Assembly (NCBI GenBank): GCA_002943765.1
Contig: PQWQ01000010.1
Location: 374,501-438,500 of the forward strand
Source: Psoroptes ovis
Taxonomy: Eukaryota > Arthropoda > Arachnida > Sarcoptiformes > Psoroptidae
DNA length: 64,000 bases
Reading direction: 5' to 3'
Positions 39,301 to 49,212 of this stretch are shown in pieces. The notes under the pieces were generated by a model. The model saw only the letters and a program-made list of their open reading frames with translations, ran no database searches and was not told the origin of the DNA. Each line of letters opens with the position of its first letter. Within the stretch, counting starts at the first letter, position 1. Made by a program: the position numbers and the translations under genes.

Positions 39301-41519
39301 CCATTCTCATCTGAAAGTCATTATCAATGTGGTCCTGATACTTATTTGCTACAATTGCGTGACACTGCTTTCCCTGCACGTATTCGACGATATTTGAAAA
39401 TTGCTGCTGCTAATAGTCCAATGATGGCATCGAATTTGCAGCAAGCTTATTGGAGTCGAACATCTCATGTACCTGTTGGCACATTTTCACAACCTTCGAT
39501 CAAAGAACGACGTAAATTCACTGATATTATGGATGAAGAAATTAGTGATGAAATGCGTGGCAGACCTGGACGTAAACCAAGACGTTTAGCAAGAGAAATC
39601 GGTACACCTTTGTATTTACATGGTCAATTGAAAACATTGAAAAGAGAAGCAGGCATCACTAGAAAAGATCCACATGTCGAAGAAGTGAGTGGTGGAATTA
39701 AACCATTCTTCCGTGAAAAATTACAAGATACATCGTTTCAAGATGATACCAAAGTAGTGTTTACATGTTATGCAATCGGTGTACCCGCTGTATCATACAC
39801 ATGGTTTAGAAATGATTCGATTGTAATCGAAACAAATCGAACCAAAGTCAAACGTCTTGATGATGGTCGATGTCAATTGATTTTGGATCCAGCCAAAGAA
39901 TATGATTGTGGCGTTTATAGGTGTGTTGCACGTAATACCCTAGGCTCCGCGGTATGCAGAGCACGTCTATCACTTGGTGATGTTCCAAATAATATTGTTG
40001 CACCATCAATCAAAGATTATTCGAATCATGATGTGTTGCTACAATGGTCTACACCTAAATATGTTGCCGATGCTCATGTACAACAATATCGATTAGAAAT
40101 GAAAAAATCATCATCAAATGAATGGTCATTGATTGATGCAAACATTCGGCAAGAATTTTATTTGGTGACTGGACTTCAAGAGAATGAATCATATCATTTT
40201 CGTTTGATTGCAAAGAATAAATTTGGTTTCAGTGAACCAAGTCCACCGAGTGATATTGTTACATTATCCACATCGAATGAATCGAAAACAATCAGTCTGC
40301 CATATGGAATGCAATTCGTTTGTAATGAAATTATTGATAATGAATCAATTGATTACGCACAAGAACAACAGCCAATACAATTGATTAAATCAGAATTTAA
40401 AGAATTATATGATTTTAAATCGGTGATTGCACAAGGAAAATTTTCGGTGATAGCACGTGCTTACATTAAAGATGGTAGCAAGAAAACATTGGCATGCAAA
40501 TGTGTTCTAGTACAATCAGAATCAGAATCATCAATCGTTAATGAATATGAAATATTAAAATCACTATCACATGAACGTATCATACGATTAATGTATGCAA
40601 ATCGTGATCAAAATTTATTCACGCTGGCCATGGAACTTTGTTGCGGGCTAAATGTATTAACATATTTATGTCGTAAACAAACATATAATGAACAAATAAT
40701 TGCAACAATTTTATCACAAACGATTGATGCAATACAATATTTACATTTTCGTAATATTGTATTGATCGAATTACAACCGGATAATATTTTGATTGTCAAT
40801 GAAAATGATTTAATTAATATAAAATTGGTTGATTTTGGTAATGCTAGATTCATACATCAACTATTATCATCATCATCCACATCATCTGCATCCACATCAT
40901 TAACATTTTCATCAATATCATCTGCATCGCTGAATATATCGGCTAATCCTGAATATATTGGTAATTATGTTTTCTTTTTTAAATTAAGTTATTACTAAAT
41001 TATAATGAATTTCATTCGATCGATATAGCACCTGAAATAATTCGTAAAGATGATTTAATTGTACCATATACAGATGTATGGACAATCGGTGTATTAGCAT
41101 ACATATTACTAAGCGGCCATTCACCATTCAAAGGACAAAATCAACAAGAAACAATTGAAAATGTACTATTCGTTCGTTATCTATTTGAACGTTTATATAC
41201 ACGTGTAACACAAGAAGCTATAAGATTTTTATTGGCTGTATTTAAATTAACACCACAGTATGTGTTTATTTTCTGATTCATTTTCATTTTTAAATCAATT
41301 TGAACTAAAATTTGCTTATTTTTACACAGCAAACGGCCAACATTAGAAGAATGTTTTGAAAATAAATGGCTACTGGCAAATGAATTTATGATGAAAAAAC
41401 GTGAATCAGCAACATTTGATACACAGCAAATTCAAGCATTTACTGAACAATTTATGCAAGAAAAATGTGGTGCATCAAAACATTCACGTTTACTAGATTT
41501 GATTGGTTTAAATGAATGA
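21394..41519 (+). CDS. Unc-89: Unc-89/obscurin: SH3-DH-PH, ~28 Ig, 2 Fn3, 2 kinase-like domains
   Basis: Giant M-line protein that organises myosin filaments and carries a RhoGEF module (family knowledge). Exons: 21394-22248, 25373-25485, 25553-25768, 25853-26189, 26447-26497, 26576-26617, 26691-26951, 27015-27155, 27214-27361, 27445-29241, 29308-31341, 31416-33335, 33601-35470, 35542-35661, 35727-35905, 36836-37111, 37175-37393, 37467-37597, 37658-37817, 37892-40960, 41029-41257 and 41330-41519; 4785 codons. Order: Ser/Asp-rich N-terminus (1-285), SH3 (~290-350), DH (~395-580) with an Ala/Pro insert, PH (~626-720), about 25 tandem Ig domains (~830-3360), Fn3, two Ig, kinase-like 1 (~3740-4000), a linker with the conserved CGPDTYLLQLRDTAF motif, Ig (~4220), Fn3, kinase-like 2 (~4456-4770). 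This is the invertebrate Unc-89 layout. Kinase 1 keeps Lys (YAVKMM) and DFG but reads HLGLTIND for HRDLKPEN. Kinase 2 keeps ACK and DFG but reads LIELQPDN. Both lack the catalytic Asp. A poly(A) signal AATAAA lies at 41713-41718. Confidence 0.95.
22249..24353 (+). other. Unc-89 long first intron, 5' portion
   Basis: Non-coding stretch between the Ser-rich first exon and the alternative N-terminal exon. It contains the second MITE (22552-22632), short GAAT runs near 23490-23515, a GAT run (23791-23808) and TTA runs near 24090. At about 3.1 kb overall this intron is roughly 50 times the local norm, so it probably carries muscle enhancers and an internal promoter; no specific site identified. 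Confidence 0.5.
22552..22632 (+). mobile_element. 81-bp mariner-like MITE, copy 2
   Basis: Begins TTAGGTTGTCCGAAAAGTTC and ends GAACTTTTCGGACAATCTAA, near-perfect terminal inverted repeats, flanked on both sides by TA (22550-22551 and 22633-22634), the mariner target duplication. Same length and same interior as copy 1 at 3045-3125 in the opposite orientation. Lies in the first Unc-89 intron. Confidence 0.9.
24354..25277 (+). CDS. Unc-89: Alternative N-terminal exon of Unc-89
   Basis: An open frame from ATG 24363 runs about 305 codons to a GTACAT donor after 25277. It is in phase 0, exactly as needed to join the SH3 exon at 25373 across a 95-bp intron. It would replace the 285-residue Ser-rich start with a Gln/His- and Ser-rich one (MVNPHQQLHHQQQQQ) carrying basic patches (STKRRRKKPLVDQRSLIR, LLRKKLIQKK) and an ordered-looking middle (DEPHYFPTKNDYPHIF). 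Two readings are possible: a separate promoter with ATG 24363 as start, or a cassette exon entered through the AG at 24352-24353, which is also in phase with the upstream exon. Without transcripts I cannot choose. The donor is not a strong consensus. Confidence 0.62.
35906..36603 (+). CDS. Unc-89: Putative alternative terminal exon of Unc-89 with membrane segment
   Basis: If the donor at 35906 is not used, the frame after Ig domain 25 stays open for 231 more codons to TGA 36601-36603. In the canonical form this is a 930-bp intron (35906-36835), about 15 times the usual size here. The tail is Asn-rich, then basic (SSMRMIVKLFL), then one strongly hydrophobic stretch (VQVIIYVLLVTFVSLIL, about 36155-36205), then a ~125-residue Ser/Thr/Asn-rich region. 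A canonical AATAAA follows at 36759-36764. The product would lack Fn3 and both kinase domains and be tail-anchored or single-pass. Kinase-less UNC-89 isoforms are known in nematodes; a membrane tail is not something I know for this family. Confidence 0.5.
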
Positions 41520-41886
41520 ATTATCGATGAATGAATGAATGATGATGATCAATCAATCAATGAATGAACCTAAAATGCTGAAATGAATTATGATGATGCT
41601 CAAAAACCTTTATTATTATTATTATTTATATTCAATCAATCAATCAAATATTAACAATCAATATTGTTTTGTTATGATTTTTATTATTATAATATCGATT
41701 TTACCAATGAATAATAAAATATTTTATTTGAATTTTACAATTTGATTTTTCAGTGATTTTATATACAAAAGTTTTCTTATCAAAAGTCTTTGAATCAATC
41801 AATGTAAGTAGAGTATGAATATTTATTTCTTTGGCAATGTGTGTAATCGAATGTATGTATATTTGACATGTGAGAATTTGATATTT
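41520..41886. other. Convergent intergenic region, Unc-89 / Ly6 gene 1
   Basis: About 367 bp of 3' UTR-like DNA with GAAT/ATCA runs and TTA repeats. AATAAA for Unc-89 is at 41713-41718. No gene seen. Confidence 0.5.
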
Positions 41887-42534
41887 TCAAATATAAACGA
41901 ATAAAATTGCCGAAATAATGATCGAAAATAATGATAATTTCAGCGATGATTCAAGTTTCCATTGATAATTACAACCATCTTTACTGTTACATGTACAATA
42001 TTCCAAATAAATATCATATGTACCTTTACGATAAAGACATTGATGTTCATTGCCTGAACCTTCACCTGGTGAACCTAGGAATGCACAATCACGTATCGTA
42101 CGCCAATTACCGTGAATTTTTTGCCGTATTTTTCGACACATTGTTGCTTTTTTCAGTTGTGGTGGTTTTCGTTCTTCTTTACGTATCAGCAATTCATATG
42201 GTGTTTCTTCTATTAGTGATTACAGAGAAATATATGATTAATTCGAAATAATTAAACCAAATTCAATGCATCGAATCAATTGTTTACCATCGAATAAATG
42301 TGAACGTTTTACTTCACGACAATCTTTAATCGGCAATGTATTATTATCGAATGGATCGGCACATTTTGGATCCGAATCAGAATGACATACCCAACATTTT
42401 ATGTTGAAAACTATCAGGGGAAAAAATTATTTTAGAAATATTTGACCAAAATTTAAGAAAAAACTTGTGAAATTACCGTATGGAATCATTAGGATTAATA
42501 TTGAACAAATTATTTGAAATCTTTGAATATTCAT
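41887..42534 (-). CDS. UPAR/Ly6-type GPI-anchored protein (1)
   Basis: Small secreted three-finger protein. Exons 42477-42534, 42288-42410 and 41887-42209; 167 codons. Residues 1-19 form a signal peptide (FQIICSILILMIPYG). The mature part starts IKCWVCHSDSDPKCADPF and has ten or more Cys in the Ly6 pattern, including MCRKIRQKIHGNWRTIRDC, CAFLGSPGEG, and the diagnostic end YCTCNSKDGCN. The last ~20 residues are hydrophobic (LKLSLFSIIISAILFVYI), as for a GPI-attachment signal. The pattern is that of the arthropod crok/quiver Ly6 group, whose members act in septate junction formation or channel regulation; which one it is I cannot say. Divergent from a second Ly6 gene 500 bp away. Confidence 0.87.
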
Positions 42535-43032
42535 CTTGTGTATCTTATTGAATCGAGCATCGATTCGGAAATGATCGACAGATGCTAATATAATCAAAAA
42601 AATTCAAATTATTTAAAAAAACAAATCATAATTTCAAGCGTAAAAAGCACACCTTTTCATAAGACCGCTTCATTCAAAGCTCAAGCTTCACAAGATTGTG
42701 TGATCATCATCATCATCAATTCATCTCGTTCAGCAAGGTGAGGCTATCAACAATAATAATAATTTTATTCATTCATTCATTCATTCATTTCAATTCAATT
42801 CATCTAGTAGCAATATTTCTTTCTTACTATTTCAAGTTGCTATGACTATTATGTGTTTTATATTGAATATATTTACCTGCATGTATTTTTATTCAACCAA
42901 AATAAGCAGGTAAATGTGAAGTTTATATTTTTCAGTTGAATATTTTGACATATTCCCAGCTATTGTATTTTTTACTTGGGTTGTACTTTAAATTTGTCAA
43001 CTTTTTGTCAAAAATAAAATCCTACAGGTATT
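42535..43032. promoter_or_regulatory. Shared divergent promoter region of the two Ly6 genes
   Basis: 498 bp between opposed start codons. Contains TTCA tandem repeats near 42768-42800 and long A/T runs. No clear core-promoter motif picked out; shared control of the pair is an inference from layout. Confidence 0.4.
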
Positions 43033-43593
43033 ATGGAAACGTTCCCAGCCATTCAGTTGTCAACCATTGTATCAACATTGATCATATGGATGACTGTATT
43101 GGAAAATTTCGAAGGTTTGTTTGATTTTTGATAGAAAAAAAGTTAATCAATGAATTAATTTCACGGTTAAACAATTTAATTAGTTGCTGCAATAAAATGT
43201 TATCAATGCAGTACGGAAAAAGATGGAAAAATGAATGATAATTGTGGTGCATATAATAGCTTTAATTATAGCCAACATATTGCCGTTGATTGTATGGGTG
43301 AAGAAGCAAATACACCGGGAACATTTTGTTTTAAATCAATACAACAAGGACCACGTGGTTTTATTTGGGATGGCCGTTGGCGTAGCGTAATTCGTCGTTG
43401 TGCACAAGTCAGTGAACGTGGTATTTCATGGAGCTGTGATTGGGGTTACTATGAAAACGGTGTCTACTGGGAAGAATGTTATTGTGCCGAAGATAATTGT
43501 AATCATAGCATCGATCGCCATCAACATTTTTACATGGAATCTTTTCTATTATTATTATCATTGTCAATCCTTTGCTCATCTCTTTGTTTATGA
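43033..43593 (+). CDS. UPAR/Ly6-type GPI-anchored protein (2)
   Basis: Exons 43033-43114 and 43184-43593; 163 codons. A signal peptide (LSTIVSTLIIWMTVLE) precedes AAIKCYQCSTEKDGKMNDNCG, the classic first Ly6 strand. Cys-rich core follows (DCMGEEANTPGTFCFKSI, IRRCAQVSERGISWSCDW) and ends with ECYCAEDNCNHS, the Ly6 C-terminal CxC...CN signature. A hydrophobic tail (SFLLLLSLSILCSSLCL) fits a GPI signal. The intron after the signal peptide is at the same phase and place as in the neighbouring minus-strand gene, so the two are probably an old inverted duplicate, although their mature parts have diverged strongly. Probably extracellular; partner unknown. Confidence 0.87.
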
Positions 43594-43765
43594 AAAAAAT
43601 GCATATTTATTCAATCATCATCATAATTATTAATGAACAAAAATTTTATTGAATGATAAAATAATGAATTGCAAAAAATATATATTGATATTTATGTATA
43701 AAAACATTAATTGAGTTGATTAATTGATTATTATTATTATTATCACAAATTGATTAATAGTTTTC

Positions 43766-43787
43766 AAAAAAAAAAAAAAAAAAAAAA
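43766..43787. repeat. 22-base poly(A) run
   Basis: Uninterrupted A tract in the 3' intergenic region between Ly6 gene 2 and the four-pass membrane gene. No retroelement sequence recognised next to it. Confidence 0.8.
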
Positions 43788-43892
43788 TATCAATTTCATT
43801 CGATTATTTAAAAATGATGATGATTTGCATGTATATAAAAGCCCCAATTTAATTTCAATTTTTATTTTATCGTAGAAATAATTATTAGAACT

Positions 43893-44556
43893 TTAAAAAC
43901 GTTCCGAAACGATTGATTGATGTCGCGAAATGGCCGCCATCGATTCATCATCTGGTGGCATCGGTATATAATGAATATTCGATATTTGTCTATTATTAAA
44001 ATTAAATTGATTATTATCGATCAACATTAGCAAATATGTGAATAATGATTGTATTAGGAAGAATAGGGCCAATGATAAATAGCCATTATTGGTTAAATAA
44101 TCAATTAAAATAATAATAAATGATAATAATAAACAACATATGAATGTAATCATTATATTACGATTCAATTTCAGCACTCCGATCATTCCGAATGTTTCCA
44201 TTATTGCAAATAATATGAGCATGAAAAAATTACGAAAATAATATAAAACTATTTGGAAGACAAAAAGAATGAATTAAACATTCTGAACATTATTAATATC
44301 GATAATATTTACCTTTACCACTTGTCATTGAAGCATGATGATGATGATTATGATAATTATGATCAATTTTAATAGTATTATTATTAAAATCATTTACATA
44401 ATTATCATCCGATTGTATTGTATCATTAATCAACATTGATATTAGATTAAATATCAAATAAATAATGAAAAATATTGATGCACCACATAATGACAGTACA
44501 ATATGTTTAATAATATAAGGAAATAATACTTTTTTAATGTTACCACGTATTGACAT
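43893..44556 (-). CDS. Four-pass membrane protein, 199 aa, unknown family
   Basis: Exons 44313-44556 and 43893-44248 joined in phase by a 64-bp intron. Four hydrophobic segments: near residues 12-43 (IVLSLCGASIFFIIYLIF), 92-110 (FMLILFAIMETFGMIGV), 116-136 (ITFICCLLLSFIIILI) and 142-163 (LSLALFFLIQSLFTYLLML). A long hydrophilic loop between the first two is rich in Asn and His (YHNHHHHASM). The C-terminal tail (IHYIPMPPDDES) looks cytosolic, with possible Pro/acidic sorting signals. The layout recalls LAPTM/tetraspan-like proteins, but I see no diagnostic motif and assign no function. The gene ends about 300 bp from Ly6 gene 2, tail to tail. Confidence 0.72.
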
Positions 44557-45715
44557 TTTGATTTATTCTGAGTTATTGTTATTATTATCTTGACGAAAAA
44601 ATTGAGAATTATTTCAAATTCAATAAGATTATTTCCCGAAAAAAGTGTATGTTGATGATTGTTTTGATGAAGTGAAGAAAAAAACAAATCAAAAATACGA
44701 AACAATGTAAACAAACAAATGAAATAAACAACAAAAATAACTCGAAGTTTATGTTTTTTTATTTATTTCACATAATAACATTCATAATAATGAAGCCAGA
44801 CTCTCGTTGCGTCACATTGAATTTTTTTTTTTTTTGAATGAAGGAAACATGGAAGAAATAAAGGGAGAATCTCATACAATCAAAATATTGACATATTTAA
44901 AACACGAATGACAATGATTATAATGGTTCAATCAAAATTGTCCTTGAATTCATAATAATAATAATCATGAATAAGTGTGACTTCCAGAATCATTTGATTC
45001 ATTTCAAATTGAATCAAATTGATTCAGGTGTTTATTCAATGAAATTTTCGTGCAAAATCATTAGAATCGTTACGGTTTGGTAATTTCACCAAGGAAAATT
45101 GATTATAACCCTTTTTTCTTGGAAAATAATTGAATGGTATCTCGAAATGAAAATAAAATTCTGAATCAAATTTCAGAAAAATTTAAATACATTGGCAGAT
45201 GCCCTGCCAAAAACTTGCGATTGTATCGCGCAGCGCCGGCAATTTTACAAAGCAATGTGCAAAACGACGTACTACTACGTCTATTTGCTTGCAATATATA
45301 AATGCAAAAAACGTATTAATACGTCAGCGGCTTCTGTGAATTCAAAATTTTACCGTGGCAAAAAAAAATTCGAAAACATTGTCTCTGAATTACCCGAAAA
45401 AAATTTCATTCAAAAAATAAAAAAAACAAAAATAAAAACTTGAAAGTCTTTGATTTTTTTGTGTTACTTATATTTTGCTTCATTCGAGGACAAATCTTTA
45501 TACAATTATTTTATATGAAAGAAGAAAAAGGTTTAAAATTTTTCAATTTGAAAAAGTATTTAAAAGTTTAAAGAAAACACATTTATTTGAATATATATTT
45601 GAAACAGTTCTATACCAGTGTGTATGATCTGATTATTTCAATTTAAAAAAATCATTTTCAATTATTCTGATTCGATTTTATTTAATAAAAATTTTGCTGA
45701 AAAATTCAATTCAAA
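44557..45715. other. Intergenic region upstream of aconitase
   Basis: Head-to-head interval. Mostly A/T-rich non-coding DNA with homopolymer runs (44749-44770, 44822-44837). The section 45192-45330 is different: GC-richer and full of dyads, described separately. Confidence 0.5.
45192..45330 (+). promoter_or_regulatory. Candidate core promoter with cluster of DNA dyads
   Basis: Five dyads in 133 bp: TTGGCAG-N5-CTGCCAA (45192-45210), GCGAT-N3-ATCGC (45217-45229), GCCGGC near 45234-45239, GACGTA-N4-TACGTC (45266-45281) and the perfect palindrome ACGTATTAATACGT (45311-45324). A TATA box (TATATAAAT, 45295-45303) lies about 31 bp before an initiator-like TCAG (45324-45327). ACGT cores suit bZIP factors. 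It would drive plus-strand transcription into the aconitase gene 390 bp downstream. Function is inferred from layout. Confidence 0.45.
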
Positions 45716-48589
45716 ATGTTGTATCGTACATCCACAATTACAAAGGTATGTTTGATGTTTTTTGATGATGATAAAGTTTAAATTGAAGGTCATGTTCATT
45801 TGTTGATATTCATTATTCGTTGATTAATTCAATGACCTTTCATTTGTTAATTTATTTTAGCCATATCAAGGCCTTTGGCGATGGTCTGTTTTGATGAATA
45901 ATCCAAAATGTTTTTCATCAGCTGTTCCTATGAGCCGTTTTGATAATGATCCGATACCATATTCAAAATTGAATGAAAATTTAAAAATTGTTCGTGACCG
46001 GTTAGTGTTTTTCAATGTGTATGCCAGTGTTTTATTGATTAATATTTTTGGATTTTTTTTCACAAACAGATTACAAAGACCATTAACATTGTCGGAGAAA
46101 ATTCTTTATTCACATTTGGATAATGCACGTGAACAAGATATTGAAAGAGGCAAATCATATTTACGATTACGACCAGATCGTGTTGCTATGCAAGATGCTA
46201 CAGCACAAATGGCCATGTTACAATTCATTTCCAGTGGTTTAGCACGTGTTGCAGTTCCAAGCACAATTCATTGTGATCATTTGATTGAAGCACAAAATGG
46301 CGGCGCTGAAGATTTGAAACGAGCCATTAAAATTAATGAAGAAGTATATAACTTTCTTAGCAGTGCTTCAGCTAAGTACGGTGTTGGCTTCTGGAAACCT
46401 GGCAGCGGTATTATTCATCAGGTATGAATGATTTTTTTTTATCTATTCAAATGTTAATCAAATAGTCTGAACAATTCAACGAACGATTCAATATTGTTGA
46501 ATTGAATAAAGATTAACAGAAAATAATATTGATGAAAATCATATCATTTAACAGGTGTAAGAATTGATTACAGATTCGAATTCAATTCCTATGTATTATA
46601 ATGATTACAATTAATTTTCTTTTTTTCTATAAAATTAGATTATACTTGAAAATTATGCATTTCCTGGTGTTCTTTTGATCGGTACCGATAGTCACACAGT
46701 CAACGGTGGTGGTCTTGGTGGACTTTGTATTGGTGTTGGTGGTGCAGATGCTGTCGATGTGATGGCCAACATACCATGGGAATTGAAATGTCCACAAGTT
46801 ATTGGTATCAAATTGACCGGTAAATTAAGCGGATGGACATCATCGAAAGATGTCATTTTAAAAGTGGCCGATATTCTCACTGTCAAAGGTGGTACCGGAG
46901 CTATTGTTGAATATTTTGGACCTGGTGTTGATTCAATAAGTTGTACTGGTATGGGAACAATTTGTAATATGGGTGCTGAAATAGGTGCCACAACTTCTGT
47001 ATTCCCGTATAATTCTCGTATGCGAGATTATCTTGTGTCAACAAATCGTAAACCAATAGCTGATTTGGCTGATCAAAATCGTGAATTATTATCAGCTGAT
47101 TCTGGCTGCAAATATGATAAAATTATTGAAATCGACCTGAACACATTAGAACCTCATGTCAATGGACCATTTACGCCTGATTTGGCTCATCCAATCTCTA
47201 AATTAGGTGAAAATGCTAAAAAGAATGGTTATCCATTGGATGTTAAAGTTGGCCTAATTGGCAGCTGTACAAATAGCAGCTATGAAGATATGAATCGAGC
47301 AGTTAGTTTGGCCAAACAAGCATTATCACATGGTTTAAAAAGTAAATCAATATTCACTGTCACGCCTGGTTCAGAACAAATTCGTGCCACAATTGAACGT
47401 GATGGACAAGCTAAAGTTTTAAGAGATTTCGGTGGCATTGTTTTAGCAAATGCCTGCGGTCCATGTATTGGTCAATGGGATCGTAAAGATATCAAAAAAG
47501 GTGATAAAAATACGATTGTTTCATCATATAATCGTAATTTTACTGGACGTAATGATGCTAATCCAGCAACACATGCATTCGTTACATCGCCTGAACTGGT
47601 GACAGCTTTATCGATTGCAGGACGTTTAGATTTCAATCCATTGACCGATGAATTGACTGGTGCTGATGGCAAAAAATTCAAATTAGAACCACCCAGTGGT
47701 GATGAATTGCCTAAAAGTGGTTTCGATCCTGGACAGGATACTTATCAAGCACCACCCAAAGATGGATCATCAAAACAAGTGAATGTCGATCCTAAATCTG
47801 ATCGTTTGCAGCTATTAAAGCCATTCGACAAATGGGATGGTAAAGATCTTGAAGATATGGTCGTATTGATCAAAATAAAAGGCAAATGTACTACCGATCA
47901 TATCAGTATGGCTGGTCCATGGTTGAAATATCGTGGTCATTTGGATAATATTTCCAATAATATGTTTATTGGTGCCATTAATTCAGAGAATAATGAAGCC
48001 AATAAAGTTAGAAATTTAATCACCGGAGAATGGGGTAGTGTTCCAGATACAGCTAGATTTTATAAATCAAAAAATATTCGCTGGGTAGCTGTTGGTGAAG
48101 AAAATTATGGTGAAGGCAGTAGCAGAGAACATGCTGCATTAGAGCCAAGACATCTTGGTGGTCGTGCTATCATCACCAAAAGTTTCGCTCGTATTCATGG
48201 TAAATATTATTCAAGGTTCAATTTATTTTATATAATTCAATCTAATTGATTTTATTCCTTTAAAAAAATAGAAACAAATTTGAAAAAACAAGGTCTTTTA
48301 CCCTTAACATTTGCCAATCCAGCCGATTATGATAAAATACAGCCAGATAGTCGTATATCATTGGTAGATTTGAAAAATTTAGCACCTGGAAAGGTATTTC
48401 TTTTAATTATTCTATTAAATAGATATTGATGTCTTTTGTTTTCTGGATTCACAGCCTGTGAAATGTATAATCAAGCATTCGAATGGTAATACCGATACAA
48501 TCATGTTGAATCACACAATGAATGATTTACAAATTGAATGGTTCAAAGCTGGTAGTGCATTGAATCGTATGGCAGAATTATTAAAATAA
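45716..48589 (+). CDS. ACO2: Mitochondrial aconitate hydratase
   Basis: Interconverts citrate and isocitrate in the TCA cycle, matrix. Exons 45716-45745, 45861-46000, 46070-46421, 46639-48199, 48272-48393 and 48455-48589; 779 codons, the usual length. The first 10-residue exon plus the start of the second form a basic, acid-free mitochondrial leader. Landmarks: HCDHLIEAQNGG, WKPGSGIIHQIILENYAFPG, LIGTDSHTVNGGGLG, GSCTNSSYEDM and ANACGPCIGQW. The three [4Fe-4S] ligands fall near Cys384, Cys447 and Cys450, matching the mammalian positions. C-terminal domain: KGKCTTDHISMAGPW, GEENYGEGSSREHAALEPR (swivel-domain active site), FARIHETN. All catalytic motifs are intact. The intron after the tenth codon is typical of nuclear genes for mitochondrial proteins. 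Converges on LAMTOR2, with about 165 bp between the stops. Confidence 0.97.
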
Positions 48590-48753
48590 ATAATGGTGGA
48601 GAATGTAATGTTTTTCTTAGTCATAGACCCATCGAAATTGCAACTACCATAAGCAAAGGCAACAATCAATTTTTAATAATTATTTTATTTGTTTTATTTG
48701 ATGAAATAAAAATAAAAATTATAGAAAAATCACAATTTCTAAAATTTAAAAAT

Positions 48754-49212
48754 TCAAATTCCTGACAGTTGTGATAATGGCATACGTAGATGATCAGCTA
48801 ATGCTTTGATTTTCAATTTCATTGTACCGATATTGATCTTTGAAGTGGATGGATTTTCTCTCGAATAAAGACAAAGTAATGCATCAGCAACAGCCGTTAT
48901 CAATGCAACACCATGTTCAGCTTCAATGTAAATATTTGACAACTGACTAGAACCAAGATGCATACGGCCATAATTACAATATGAGGTCCAAATGCCACTT
49001 GCTATCGCAGCGATCATACGAACATCTGTATCATTGTAGCCAGAATATGCTAACAATCGTCCATCTTTATTGAATAATCTATTCAATGATTAAAAAGAAT
49101 TAAAATCAATACAAGTCAATCTTAGAAACAAAAATTAAGCTTACAAAGTGGCCGAAATACCACCAGTGTTGGCTTGATTCAAAATTTGAGTCAATGTTTT
49201 TGGTTTTAACAT
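48754..49212 (-). CDS. LAMTOR2: Ragulator subunit LAMTOR2 (roadblock/LC7 fold)
   Basis: Subunit of the lysosomal Ragulator complex that anchors Rag GTPases and mTORC1 (family knowledge). Exons 49145-49212 and 48754-49078; 130 codons, close to the 125 of vertebrates. Nearly every family landmark is visible: MLKPKTLTQILNQANTGG at the start, LLFNKDGRLLAYSGYNDTD, RMIAAIASGIWTSY, EAEHGVALITAVADALLCLY, and a final helix (LKIKALADHLRMPLSQLS). The start is certain because MLKPK-type openings are invariant in the family. The intron interrupts the ATL-LFN strand. Confidence 0.95.

Noticed and set aside
45192..45443. Open frame of 83 codons upstream of aconitase
   Set aside because: It has no ATG at its start (TTG), its second half is Lys/Asn low-complexity, and the stretch is better explained as a promoter with dyads.
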